DNA from: Flavobacterium agri | Lineage (GTDB): Bacteria > Bacteroidota > Bacteroidia > Flavobacteriales > Flavobacteriaceae | Direction of reading: 5' to 3' | Length of the DNA stretch: 64,000 bases | Assembly: GCF_013401995.1 (NCBI RefSeq) | Contig: NZ_JACBJI010000001.1 | Location: 124,001-188,000 of the forward strand | In this document: positions 8,129-16,789 of the stretch, in pieces | Position numbering within the stretch: position 1 is the first letter of the stretch | Layout: each line of letters opens with the position of its first letter | Translations under genes and position numbers: made by a program | The notes under the pieces: model-generated | Database searches by the model: none | The model's input: the letters and a program-made list of their open reading frames with translations, nothing else | Told to the model about the DNA's origin: nothing

Positions 8129-9520
8129 TCATTTCTCAAGGATGAGATAGCCCCAAGCTTCCAATTCAAAAACATCGTCGCCTTTCAACTCGATTTCCTT
8201 TCCCGAAAACACGTCTTTGTATTTCCCTTTCTGGTATTTCGAATCGAGTTTCACCGCTACTTTTTCTTTGCTGTAATTCACGACCGAAATCACGTGGTTG
8301 TCGTCTTTGGTGCGCGAAAACGAAATGACTTTATCGAGTTTGTCGTTGTAGATCCTAATCATGTGACCGCCGTCGTTTCCGTTCCAAAGCGCCTTGTTCT
8401 TGTGTTTGAGGTCGAAAAGCGTTTTGTATAGGGGCGCATACGGCAATTTCGACCAGTCTATTTCGTCTTTGTCGAAGAATTTGAGCGAACGGTCGAGCCC
8501 GGCTTCCTGTCCGCCGTAGCAAAGCGGCATGCCGTTGATGGTTGCGCACAAAACCATCGAAGCTTTGAGTGCAGGCCCGAAATTTTCGATCTGGTTGCCT
8601 TCCCAGGAATTCTTGTCGTGGTTGTCGGTAAACAGCATGCGATAGCCGCCTTTCGGAAACGTGCTTTCGTCGTGGGCGAGGTACTCCACAAGCTGGCCGA
8701 TGCCTTTTCCGTCTTTGGTCACGGCCGTCATCGCATTCCAAAGCGACCAGGAATACGTCGCATCGAACGCATATTCATGCAAATCGCGCGATTCCCATTC
8801 GCCTAGCATGAAGACGGGTTTTACGGCATCCATTTCGGCTCTCGCGTTGTTCCAGAAATCGGTCGGGATAAAGCCTGCCGTGTCGCAACGGTAACCGTCT
8901 ATGTCGAATTCTTTGACCCAATAGACGAGTGCTTCGGTCATGTATTGGCGCAATCCGGGTTGATCGTAGTCGAAATCTATCACGTCATCCCAATCGTACC
9001 ACGGCGTAGGCTGGAAGTTGCCTTCGGGCGTTTTGGAATACCAATCGGGATGCTCTTTTGCAAGCGTATTGTCCCAAGCCGAATGGTTCGCGACCCAATC
9101 GATGATGATGTGCATGCCCATAGAATGCACTTTGTTTACTAGATGCCTGAAATCTTCTTTCGTGCCGAATTCGGGATTCACGCCGTAATAATCTTTTATC
9201 GAATATTCGCTTCCGAGCGTGCCTTTTCGCTTTTCGACCCCGATCGGATGGATCGGCATGAGCCAGACGATATCGACACCCATTTGCTTCAATCTAGGCA
9301 AATGCGATTCGAATGCCTTGAACGTGCCTTCTTTGGTGTATTGTCTTATGTTGACTTCGTAGATCGTCGCGGATTTGCTCCATTCCGGATGCTTGACTTT
9401 CACATATTCTTGCGGCTGGTACTTGTCTTCCGAAATTTTTTCATCCTTTTTTCGGGATGGCTCACAGCTTATCATCAACAATGACAAAGCCAATAACGAC
9501 AAGTGAAACGACGATTTCAT
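8129..9520 (-). CDS. GH13 alpha-amylase family lipoprotein
   Basis: With the start at 9520 the product (463 residues) begins MKSSFHLSLLALSLLMISC, a lipoprotein signal; thirteen extra upstream codons are open but would spoil it. The barrel carries the conserved GH13 regions: GMHIIIDWVANH (region I), IDGYRCDTAGF with the nucleophile Asp (region II), VFMLGEWE with the acid/base Glu (region III) and LFTDNHDKNS with the transition-state Asp (region IV). The C-terminal beta domain follows. It should hydrolyse alpha-1,4-glucans at the cell surface or periplasm and complements the GH97 enzyme nearby, although the two are on opposite strands. Confidence 0.9.
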   Translation of the reverse strand: MKSSFHLSLLALSLLMISCEPSRKKDEKISEDKYQPQEYVKVKHPEWSKSATIYEVNIRQYTKEGTFKAFESHLPRLKQMGVDIVWLMPIHPIGVEKRKGTLGSEYSIKDYYGVNPEFGTKEDFRHLVNKVHSMGMHIIIDWVANHSAWDNTLAKEHPDWYSKTPEGNFQPTPWYDWDDVIDFDYDQPGLRQYMTEALVYWVKEFDIDGYRCDTAGFIPTDFWNNARAEMDAVKPVFMLGEWESRDLHEYAFDATYSWSLWNAMTAVTKDGKGIGQLVEYLAHDESTFPKGGYRMLFTDNHDKNSWEGNQIENFGPALKASMVLCATINGMPLCYGGQEAGLDRSLKFFDKDEIDWSKLPYAPLYKTLFDLKHKNKALWNGNDGGHMIRIYNDKLDKVISFSRTKDDNHVISVVNYSKEKVAVKLDSKYQKGKYKDVFSGKEIELKGDDVFELEAWGYLILEK

Positions 9521-9694
9521 AAAGATGGTTTTATACTTAAATGTATTGATTTTGAACATATCGAATCAAAAAAATAATACCCAAAATGCAAATGCATAAT
9601 ATTCTTATGTATATTGCGTTCAAATAAAACAAATCTCAAATTCCAGCACGTAAGTTTTGGTTGGAAAATAATAATAGGAATAAACAATAATAAA

Positions 9695-10030
9695 ATGATC
9701 TTCTCCTCCGAACTCATAAAAGGCACGCTCAAAACCATCGTGCTCAAACAACTCGAAGCGAACGGCCGCATGTACGGTTACGAAATCACCCAACGCGTCA
9801 AGGAATTGACTTTCGATAAGATCCAAATTACCGAGGGCGCGCTCTATCCGACACTTCACGCGCTCGAAGCGGACGGTTTGGTCGTTACGGAGACCGAATA
9901 CATAGGCAAACGCATCCGCAAATACTATAGCCTAAGCCCGAAAGGCAAGACCAAAATCGAGGAAAAACTCAGTGAAATGGCCGAGTTTATGGAAACGATG
10001 AAGTTTCTTTTGGACCTGAAACCGATATGA
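9695..10030 (+). CDS. PadR family transcriptional regulator
   Basis: The ATG at 9695 gives a 111-residue protein, the usual size for a PadR subfamily 2 winged-helix regulator. KGTLKTIVLKQLEANGRMYGYEITQRV is followed by ITEGALYPTLHALEADGLVV, the recognition helix and wing typical of PadR, then a C-terminal dimerisation helix. An upstream open frame lacks homology and is discarded. It lies 74 bp before a membrane protein gene. This pairing of a PadR regulator with a membrane protein carrying an N-terminal helical segment is common and suggests that the regulator controls its neighbour. Confidence 0.9.
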   Translation: MIFSSELIKGTLKTIVLKQLEANGRMYGYEITQRVKELTFDKIQITEGALYPTLHALEADGLVVTETEYIGKRIRKYYSLSPKGKTKIEEKLSEMAEFMETMKFLLDLKPI

Positions 10031-10104
10031 TCAATTATTGATTATTAGTATTATTTATTGACTGTGCGTCCAATAAAAAATAATAATAAATAATAAAAAT
10101 AAGC

Positions 10105-11229
10105 ATGTACAACCTCACCGACCAACAAATAGAATTCATCCGCAACGACATCAGTGCACGTGGCGTCGCGATGGTCAGCCTGCAGCACGACCTGTTGGAT
10201 CACGTTTGTTGCGTCGTAGAGCACGGCCTCGAACCCGATGGTGATTTCGAGGCCTTCTATTCAAGCAGCATCCGCACTTTTTTTAAGGACGAGCTTCGCG
10301 AAATAGAACAGGAAACTATCACATTACTAACGTTTAAACACTATTATTTTATGAAAAAACTAATGTTGTTTACCGGTACGGTGTCGACTGTGGCGCTCAC
10401 CGCCGGATTGATCTTCAAATTCATGCATTGGCCCGGAGCGGCGATACTCATCTTTTTGGGTGTCATTTTGCTAAGTCTCGTATTCCTTCCATTGCTGTTT
10501 ACGCTCAAAGTACGCGAGAAACAGAACACGAAAGACAAGGTTATCATCGGAATAGGTACATTGGCCGGAATCTGCATCAGCTTTAGCGTACTTTTCAAGA
10601 TCATGCATTGGCCCTTTGCCAATATGTTGGGAATTATCGCTTTGGGCATTACGGTTTTTATTTTCCTGCCGTTCTATTTTTTAAGCGGGATACGAAATCC
10701 GGAAACTAAAGTAAACACGATCGTATCGTCGGTCTTGATTTTGTATGCATGCTCACTTTTGCTCGTTTTGATCCGTTCTCCCAAAGCAAGCATGGAAGTT
10801 TTTGCGGCCGAAACGGAATCCGTCTACAGAAGCGAACGCATTTTCAAGGAGCAGGAAAAACTGACGTCGATCCTTGTCAAATCCGAATTGCCTTCCGATG
10901 GGAAGAACATTTTGCAGGCATGCGAAGAATTGAAGACCTATCTCGTGCAATGCGAAACCGGTATTCCCGAAATACGCGATAGCGAATCGACCCTGATCAC
11001 CGACGGAAGTGCCGGAGAGTATCTGTCGCGCTCGCCCGAAATCGAAAAGAAACTCGTGGCTCTGAATTCGGAAATCGGGCGTTATAACCAGTCGCTTTCC
11101 GCTAAACAGCAAAAAGTCGAAGGCCTTTCCAAACTCGACGACAGACGCGTTTCTCAAGCCATCAACGACCTGATACAGGCGCAGATGGTCATTTTGCAGA
11201 ATCAATCGACAATCGCGTTGAACAACTGA
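10105..11229 (+). CDS. Membrane protein with two KxMHWP motifs, PadR-associated
   Basis: A 374-residue protein. Residues 1-80 are soluble and helical (DLLDHVCCVVEHGLE). At least four hydrophobic segments follow: about 86-104, 112-132, 147-165 and 172-195, with a fifth near 207-222. Two of them are separated by FKFMHWPGA (105-112) and FKIMHWPFA (164-172), the same kind of motif seen after the first helix of the gliding protein GldL. Residues 230-374 form a soluble, coiled, Glu/Lys-rich tail. It is probably under control of the PadR gene just upstream. Function unknown. Confidence 0.75.
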   Translation: MYNLTDQQIEFIRNDISARGVAMVSLQHDLLDHVCCVVEHGLEPDGDFEAFYSSSIRTFFKDELREIEQETITLLTFKHYYFMKKLMLFTGTVSTVALTAGLIFKFMHWPGAAILIFLGVILLSLVFLPLLFTLKVREKQNTKDKVIIGIGTLAGICISFSVLFKIMHWPFANMLGIIALGITVFIFLPFYFLSGIRNPETKVNTIVSSVLILYACSLLLVLIRSPKASMEVFAAETESVYRSERIFKEQEKLTSILVKSELPSDGKNILQACEELKTYLVQCETGIPEIRDSESTLITDGSAGEYLSRSPEIEKKLVALNSEIGRYNQSLSAKQQKVEGLSKLDDRRVSQAINDLIQAQMVILQNQSTIALNN

Positions 11230-11248
11230 GGCTTCAATCATCATCATC

Positions 11249-11284
11249 AAAAAACGGCTGCGGATTTTGTCCGTGGCTTTTTTG
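11249..11284 (+). terminator. Probable terminator after the PadR-linked membrane protein
   Basis: A-run, GC-rich imperfect stem (GGCTGCGGA with TCCGTGGC, including wobble pairs) and six T. Confidence 0.55.
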
Positions 11285-11329
11285 TTTGTATTGCGTACAT
11301 TTATTAGGTAAAACGAAAGACAAGCAACA

Positions 11330-12325
11330 ATGAAATACAGAAAATTAGGCCAGACCGATCTCAATTTATCCGCAATCACGTTCGGCGCATGGGCGGCAGG
11401 CGGTTGGATGTGGGGCGGAAACGAATCGAACGACGCCATAAAAGCCATCGAAGCCGCTTTCGACGAAGGCGTAAATGCCATAGATACCGCACCGATTTAC
11501 GGACAAGGCTTCAGCGAAGAAGTCGTAGGCGAGGCCGTCATGGGATTGCCGCGCGACCAAGTATATCTGCTTACCAAATTCGGGATGCGATGGGATTTGG
11601 CCAAAGGCGACTTCGCGATGAAGAGCAAGAACAACTTCGGCAAGGACATTGACATCTACAAATACGCCGGAGCCGAAAGCGTGGTCAAGGAATGCGAGGA
11701 TAGCCTGCGCCGTTTGCGTACCGATTACATCGATTTGTACCAGATCCATTGGCCCGATTCGACGACGCCGATTGAAGAAACGTTCAAGGCCGTCGACAAA
11801 TTGATCAAAGACGGAAAAGTTCGTTATGCGGGCGTCTGCAATTACAGCGTTTCCCAAATGGCAGAAGCCGAAAAATACGTGCGATTGGCTTCGAACCAAG
11901 TGCCGTTTTCGATGCTCAGGCGCGAAATCGAGAAGGAAACCGTGCCGTATTGCCTCGAGAACGAGAAAGGGATTTTGGCTTATAGCCCGATGGATCGCGG
12001 TTTGCTAACTGGTAAAATGAAACCCGGTCAGGAATTCAACGAAGGCGACCACCGTAAAAACTTGTGGCAATTCAAGGACGAGAACATCAAACGCACCAAT
12101 GATTTTCTGCAAAAAATCAAACCTCTAGCCGACGAAAAAGGATTGACTTTAGGACAACTGGTTTTGTTGTGGACGATCGAACAACCCGGAATCACGATCG
12201 CTTTGGCCGGAGCCAGAAACGCCGAACAAGCCGTACAAAATGCAAGGGCGATGCGCGCAAGTTTAAGTACGGAAGAAGTCGAGAAGATTACGGGTGAATT
12301 GGAAACTCTGCAACTTGTAAGATAA
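11330..12325 (+). CDS. Aldo/keto reductase
   Basis: A 331-residue NADPH-dependent oxidoreductase of the AKR fold. KYRKLGQTDLNLSAITFGAWAAGG starts the barrel. AIDTAPIYGQGFSEEVVG contains the catalytic Asp and Tyr, VYLLTKFGMRWD the Lys, and DYIDLYQIHWPDS the His of the tetrad. The C-terminal IALAGARNAEQAVQNARA binds the cofactor. The closest style is the YghZ/YajO group of general aldehyde reductases; the physiological substrate cannot be told. It is a single gene with a strong terminator. Confidence 0.9.
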   Translation: MKYRKLGQTDLNLSAITFGAWAAGGWMWGGNESNDAIKAIEAAFDEGVNAIDTAPIYGQGFSEEVVGEAVMGLPRDQVYLLTKFGMRWDLAKGDFAMKSKNNFGKDIDIYKYAGAESVVKECEDSLRRLRTDYIDLYQIHWPDSTTPIEETFKAVDKLIKDGKVRYAGVCNYSVSQMAEAEKYVRLASNQVPFSMLRREIEKETVPYCLENEKGILAYSPMDRGLLTGKMKPGQEFNEGDHRKNLWQFKDENIKRTNDFLQKIKPLADEKGLTLGQLVLLWTIEQPGITIALAGARNAEQAVQNARAMRASLSTEEVEKITGELETLQLVR

Positions 12326-12355
12326 GCTCAAGAGTTAGGGATAGTTGCCTAAAAC

Positions 12356-12390
12356 AAAAAAATCCGCCTCGATAAATGGGCGGATTTTTC
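12356..12390. terminator. Bidirectional terminator
   Basis: AATCCGCC (12361-12368) pairs with GGCGGATT (12379-12386), with an A-run before and a T-run after, between convergent genes. Confidence 0.85.
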
Positions 12391-12405
12391 TATTTGGATT
12401 ATTGC

Positions 12406-13794
12406 TTACAAGTGAATCACCTCACCGTACGCGTCGGCAGCAGCTTCCATAACCGCCTCGCTCATCGTCGGGTGCGGGTGGACCGATTTGATGATTTCGT
12501 GACCTGTGGTTTCGAGTTTACGCGCCACGACAGCCTCGGCGATCATATCGGTAACGCCGGCTCCGATCATGTGGCAACCTAGCCATTCGCCGTATTTCGC
12601 ATCGAAAATCACTTTTACGAAACCGTCAGGCGTTCCTGCAGCTTTCGCTTTTCCGGATGCCGTGAACGGGAATTTCCCGATTTTGAGTTCGTATCCTTTT
12701 TCTTTCGCTTGTTTTTCGGTAAGTCCGACTGAAGCGATTTCGGGAGACGCATACGTACAGCCCGGAATGTTTCCGTAATCGATCTTGTCTACGTGAAGAC
12801 CTGCGATTTTCTCGACGCAAGTGATTCCTTCGGCCGAAGCGACGTGTGCCAAAGCCTGCCCCGGAACGACGTCACCGATCGCGTAATAACCCGGAATGTT
12901 GGTCTGGTACCAATCGTTCACGAGGATTTTATCTCTGTCCGTCGCGATGCCGACTTCTTCAAGACCTATGTTTTCGATGTTGGTCTTGATTCCGACAGCC
13001 GAAAGCAAGATGTCCGCTTCAAGCGTCTCTTCGCCTTTTGCCGTTTTCACGAACGCTTTCACGCCGTTTCCGGAAGTGTCGATGCGCTCCACGGACGAAT
13101 TCGTCATTACTTTGATGCCGTTTTTCTTCAAAGAACGCTCGAATTGTTTCGAGATGTCTTCATCTTCGACAGGAACGACGTTCGGCATGAATTCCACAAT
13201 CGTCACTTCGGTTCCCATAGAGTTGTAGAAGTGTGCGAATTCAACCCCGATAGCTCCCGAACCTACGACGATCATCGATTTCGGTTGCTCGGGCAAATTC
13301 ATCGCCTGACGATAACCGATCACTTTTTTACCGTCTTGCGGCAAATTCGGCAATTCGCGTGAACGAGCGCCCGTCGCGATGATGATATGGTCTGCGGAAT
13401 ATTCTGTAGTGGTTCCGTCTTCGGCCTTCACATCGATTTTCTTGCCTGGTTTCACTTTTCCGAAACCTTTGATGACGTCGATCTTATTTTTCTTCATAAG
13501 GAAATCGATGCCTTTGCTCATACCTTCGGCCACACCGCGTGAACGTTTGATGACCGCAGGGAAATCCTTGTCGAAAGCCGTCACGGTCAAACCGTAATCG
13601 GATGCGTGTTTCAGGTAGTCGAAAACCTGTGCCGATTTGAGCAATGCCTTCGTCGGGATACAACCCCAATTCAAGCAGATGCCGCCCAGGCTTTCCTTTT
13701 CAACGATAGCGGTCTTGAAACCGAGTTGAGACGCGCGGATGGCCGTAACATAACCGCCCGGTCCGCTTCCTAAAACTATAATGTCGTATTTCAT
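12406..13794 (-). CDS. lpdA: Dihydrolipoyl dehydrogenase (E3)
   Basis: A 462-residue FAD disulfide oxidoreductase that reoxidises lipoamide of 2-oxoacid dehydrogenase complexes or glycine cleavage. GSGPGGYVTAIRA binds FAD, the redox pair is Cys40 and Cys45 in GGICLNWGCIPTK, VVGSGAIGVEFA binds NAD, and HPHPTMSEAVMEA near the C-terminus gives the catalytic His-Glu. Length is normal. No E1/E2 gene is adjacent, so it may serve several complexes. Confidence 0.95.
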   Translation of the reverse strand: MKYDIIVLGSGPGGYVTAIRASQLGFKTAIVEKESLGGICLNWGCIPTKALLKSAQVFDYLKHASDYGLTVTAFDKDFPAVIKRSRGVAEGMSKGIDFLMKKNKIDVIKGFGKVKPGKKIDVKAEDGTTTEYSADHIIIATGARSRELPNLPQDGKKVIGYRQAMNLPEQPKSMIVVGSGAIGVEFAHFYNSMGTEVTIVEFMPNVVPVEDEDISKQFERSLKKNGIKVMTNSSVERIDTSGNGVKAFVKTAKGEETLEADILLSAVGIKTNIENIGLEEVGIATDRDKILVNDWYQTNIPGYYAIGDVVPGQALAHVASAEGITCVEKIAGLHVDKIDYGNIPGCTYASPEIASVGLTEKQAKEKGYELKIGKFPFTASGKAKAAGTPDGFVKVIFDAKYGEWLGCHMIGAGVTDMIAEAVVARKLETTGHEIIKSVHPHPTMSEAVMEAAADAYGEVIHL

Positions 13795-13876
13795 GGTTGA
13801 CTATTTTTTGCAGTGCGAAAGTACGGAAATTAGTGCTCAAGTGCAAGAGCGGATGTGGTCGTGTGAAAATGAAAGC

Positions 13877-15640
13877 TTACTCCGATTTTTCCTCCACGAG
13901 AAATTGCGAGAAATACAAATTGCGGTAATAGCCTTCGCTTTTTCCGAGCAGTTCCTGATGCGTGCCTTCCTCGACAATAAAACCTTTGTCCATCACAACG
14001 ATTTTGTCGGCTTTGACGACGGTTGCCAATCTGTGTGCGATGACGATGGAAGTGCGTCCCGAGGTGATGGTTTCGGTGGCGCGCTGGATCAATTCTTCGG
14101 TATAGGTATCTACCGATGATGTCGCCTCGTCCAAAATCAAAATCCCCGGATTGCTCACGAACGCGCGCAAAAAGGCGATCAATTGGCGTTGTCCCGATGA
14201 AAGCATCACACCTCTTTCCTTGACGTTGTAATCGTATCCGCCGGGCAAACTCATGATGAAATCGTGCACGCCGATGCGCTTTGCAGCCGAAACGACCTGA
14301 TCGCGCGAAATATCGGGATTGTTGAGCGTGATGTTGTTGAGAATCGTATCGGCAAACAGGAAAACGTCCTGAAGCACGATCGCGATCTGTTTTCGCAGCG
14401 ATTCGAGTTTGTAATTGCGGATGTCTTCTCCGTCTATCGAAATGCTGCCTTCGTTGATTTCGTAAAAGCGGTTGAGCAGGTTGATGATCGTCGATTTTCC
14501 GGCGCCGGTCGATCCGACAATCGCAACGGTTTCGCCCGCGTTCACTTTGAGGTCGATGCCTTTTATGACTTCTTCATTGTCGATGTAACTGAAGCGCACC
14601 CCGGTAAAATCGATGTCGCCTTTAAAATCTGGAGCGTCGATAGAGCCGGTTTGCTGCACTTCTTCTTTGATGTCGAGGATTTCGAACACGCGGTTGGCCG
14701 AAATCATGCCCATTTGCATCTCGTTGAATTTATCGGCGATCTGTCGCAACGGGTTGAACAACATGCCGATGAACATCGTGTAGGTGAACAAGTCTCCGAA
14801 AGTCGTCGTCTTGTCGCCATCGAGTATCAGATTTCCGCCGTACCAAACCACCGCGCCCAAAGTGAGGGCCGAGATGATATCGGCAATAGGGAAGAAGATC
14901 GAGTTGTACAAAATCGTCTTGACCCAAGCCTTGCGGTGCTTGTCGTTGATGTCGCGGAATTTTTCGGCTTCTATGTCTTCGCGGTTGAACAGCTGTACGA
15001 TTTTCATTCCCGTTACACGTTCCTGGACAAAAGTGTTCATTGCGGCGACTTGTGTACGTACTTCCTCGAACGCCAATTGCATCTTGCGTTGGAAAATACG
15101 CGTCACGTAGACCAAAACCGGCATCGCCAAAACCGCGATCCACGAAAGCTTCCAGTTGAGCGCGAACATGAACAGTAAAACGGCGACCATTTTCATCAGA
15201 TCGGAAATGATCATGAAAAGACCTTGGCTGAAAATACGTGCGATTTGTTCGATATCCGATACGGAACGCGTCACGAGTTGGCCCACGGGCGCATTGTCGA
15301 AATAACGCATGCGGAAACTCATCATATGGCGGAACAGCTTGTTGCGGATGTCCTTGACAATATCCTGACCGAGCCAGTTGGCCCAATACACGAAATAGAA
15401 TTGCGAGAAAACCTCGAGCAGCAACACCACACCCATGAGCATGATGTAGAACAACAGCCCTTGTCCGTCGTGTTTGGACACGTAATCGTCTACGGTGCGT
15501 TTGAGCAGGTACGGGCGCAATGCCGCGAATACCGAAAGGGAAACCGCGAAGGCGATCACGCCGTAGAATCTTGGTCGATACGGCTTCGTGTATTCTAATA
15601 TGCGTGCGAAAAGTCGCGTGTCGAATGCTTTTGCTTTCAT
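13877..15640 (-). CDS. ABC exporter, fused membrane and ATPase domains
   Basis: The start at 15640 (MKAKAFDTRLFARILEYTKP) gives 587 residues; the longer frame would read through a repeat element. Six membrane helices occupy about residues 20-310. The ATPase has Walker A GSTGAGKS, signature LSSGQRQLIAFLRAF and Walker B ILILDEATSSVD, with the H-loop IVIAHRLATV. It belongs to the MsbA/LmrA-like half-transporter group (ABCB type), which exports lipids or drugs as a dimer. It is transcribed away from truA, separated by an inverted repeat. Substrate unknown. Confidence 0.9.
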   Translation of the reverse strand: MKAKAFDTRLFARILEYTKPYRPRFYGVIAFAVSLSVFAALRPYLLKRTVDDYVSKHDGQGLLFYIMLMGVVLLLEVFSQFYFVYWANWLGQDIVKDIRNKLFRHMMSFRMRYFDNAPVGQLVTRSVSDIEQIARIFSQGLFMIISDLMKMVAVLLFMFALNWKLSWIAVLAMPVLVYVTRIFQRKMQLAFEEVRTQVAAMNTFVQERVTGMKIVQLFNREDIEAEKFRDINDKHRKAWVKTILYNSIFFPIADIISALTLGAVVWYGGNLILDGDKTTTFGDLFTYTMFIGMLFNPLRQIADKFNEMQMGMISANRVFEILDIKEEVQQTGSIDAPDFKGDIDFTGVRFSYIDNEEVIKGIDLKVNAGETVAIVGSTGAGKSTIINLLNRFYEINEGSISIDGEDIRNYKLESLRKQIAIVLQDVFLFADTILNNITLNNPDISRDQVVSAAKRIGVHDFIMSLPGGYDYNVKERGVMLSSGQRQLIAFLRAFVSNPGILILDEATSSVDTYTEELIQRATETITSGRTSIVIAHRLATVVKADKIVVMDKGFIVEEGTHQELLGKSEGYYRNLYFSQFLVEEKSE

Positions 15641-15661
15641 TTTTATGGCCGTTTTTCGGCT

Positions 15662-15734
15662 AAACCTCAAAGGTTTTATTACGCTGCGCTCCATACAATT
15701 CGGCTGCGCCTCGGGTTTAAAACCTTTGAGGTTT
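15662..15734. repeat. Inverted repeat with 16-bp arms, forming the truA 3' end
   Basis: AAACCTCAAAGGTTTT (15662-15677) and its exact reverse complement (15719-15734) flank 41 bp. The right arm overlaps the truA stop codon. The same 16-bp arm occurs as a compact palindrome at 62782-62815. Confidence 0.85.
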
Positions 15735-16466
15735 GATATAGTCATATTCTACTTTTGTGAGGTACAATCCGTGGGCAGGTACCGAAAAGCCTGCATTGCC
15801 GCGGTTTTTGCTCACGATTATCGCGTTGAAACCTTCGAGGTCTACTTTGTGCAACCCGACGTTTATCAGCGTTCCGACGATGGCTCTCACCATATTGCGC
15901 AAAAACCTGTCGGCGGCGACCGTAAATATAAGGCGATGGTCGTGCTGTTTCCAATCGGCCCGGAAAATTTGGCAATTGAACGTGCCTACGTCCGATCCGG
16001 TTTTCGAAAAGCACTCGAAATCGGTGTGTTCGAACAGGATTTTGGCGGCTTCGTTCATCTTGTCGACATCGAGCTGATGGTGTTGGTACCAACTCAAACC
16101 TTCGAGGAACACATCTTTTTTGGTGTGTATGTGATATTCGTACGTGCGTTTTTTCGCGTCGAATCTCGTATGGGCGTCGTCGTGCACCGGAATGATGTCG
16201 TGGATCGCGATGTCTTTGGGCAGGAACGAATTGAGCTTGTGACGCAATTGAGATGTCTCGAACCAACCTTCGTAATCGAAATGCGCGAACATCTGGCTTG
16301 CGTGTACGCCCGTATCGGTACGACCTGCGCCTACGACATCTATGGTCTCACCGAGTAATAACGATAGGCTCTTATTGATGGTTTCCTGCACAGAAACGGC
16401 ATTCGGTTGGGATTGCCAGCCGTGGTAGTTCGTTCCGTTATAGGAGAATTCGAGGAAATAACGCAT
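15717..16466 (-). CDS. truA: tRNA pseudouridine(38-40) synthase
   Basis: A 249-residue pseudouridine synthase that modifies uridines 38-40 in the tRNA anticodon arm. RYFLEFSYNGTNYHGWQSQPNAVSVQ starts the enzyme; GAGRTDTGVHASQMFAHFD carries the catalytic Asp, and FLRNMVRAIVGTLINVG the C-terminal motif. The last five residues KPQRF and the stop are encoded by the arm of a dispersed palindromic repeat, so the C-terminus may have been replaced or extended by insertion of that element. Confidence 0.93.
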   Translation of the reverse strand: MRYFLEFSYNGTNYHGWQSQPNAVSVQETINKSLSLLLGETIDVVGAGRTDTGVHASQMFAHFDYEGWFETSQLRHKLNSFLPKDIAIHDIIPVHDDAHTRFDAKKRTYEYHIHTKKDVFLEGLSWYQHHQLDVDKMNEAAKILFEHTDFECFSKTGSDVGTFNCQIFRADWKQHDHRLIFTVAADRFLRNMVRAIVGTLINVGLHKVDLEGFNAIIVSKNRGNAGFSVPAHGLYLTKVEYDYIKPQRF

Positions 16467-16630
16467 TTTCGGGACACGCTTCTCTTGAAGACACGCAACG
16501 TTTTACACACACTGCGCTTTAGACAAGCAGGATTTTGGTTTGTTGATGTGCAAAAATACGTATAATTCTCTATGGCTTGTGTTTTGCCGATACAAGGAAA
16601 CGTTAATTCGCAGGAATGGACGTGAATGCG

Positions 16631-16638
16631 TACTTTTG
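16631..16638 (+). promoter_or_regulatory. Candidate -7 box just before the structured RNA
   Basis: TACTTTTG matches TAnnTTTG. Transcription would begin near 16645, at the first conserved bases of the RNA element. No clear -33 TTG at usual spacing. Confidence 0.45.
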
Positions 16639-16639
16639 G

Positions 16640-16785
16640 CCTTAGCCCCGATAGAAGCGGTTAGCCTTTTGACGGACGGATGCAGATTTTTCGCAGCGGT
16701 AAGGGCGACCAAAGGAAGCCTGCAACGCGGCTGAAAAATCCCAGCCGGACTAAAAAGCTAAAAGCGGATAGCGGGAACAGCTTCA
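16640..16785 (+). ncRNA. Candidate structured leader RNA (Flavo-1-like)
   Basis: About 145 nt with nested complementarity: CCCG (16647-16650) with CGGG (16772-16775), TTAGC (16661-16665) with GCTAA (16757-16761), and GATTTTT..CAGC (16685-16697) with GCTG..AAAAATC (16730-16740). The outer bases AGCCCCGATAGAAGCGG and AAAGCGGATAGCGGGAA match an intergenic element I remember from many Flavobacterium genomes, possibly the Rfam Flavo-1 motif; that match is from memory. A 64-codon open frame covers part of it but looks non-coding. It ends a few bases before the phosphoesterase ATG, so it may be a 5' regulatory leader. Bases 16467-16630 before it hold nothing else I can name. Confidence 0.6.
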
Positions 16786-16789
16786 AAAA

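Noticed and set aside
16540..16734. 64-codon open frame on the plus strand
   Set aside because: It covers the structured RNA element, has no plausible ribosome binding site, and its composition fits RNA rather than protein.
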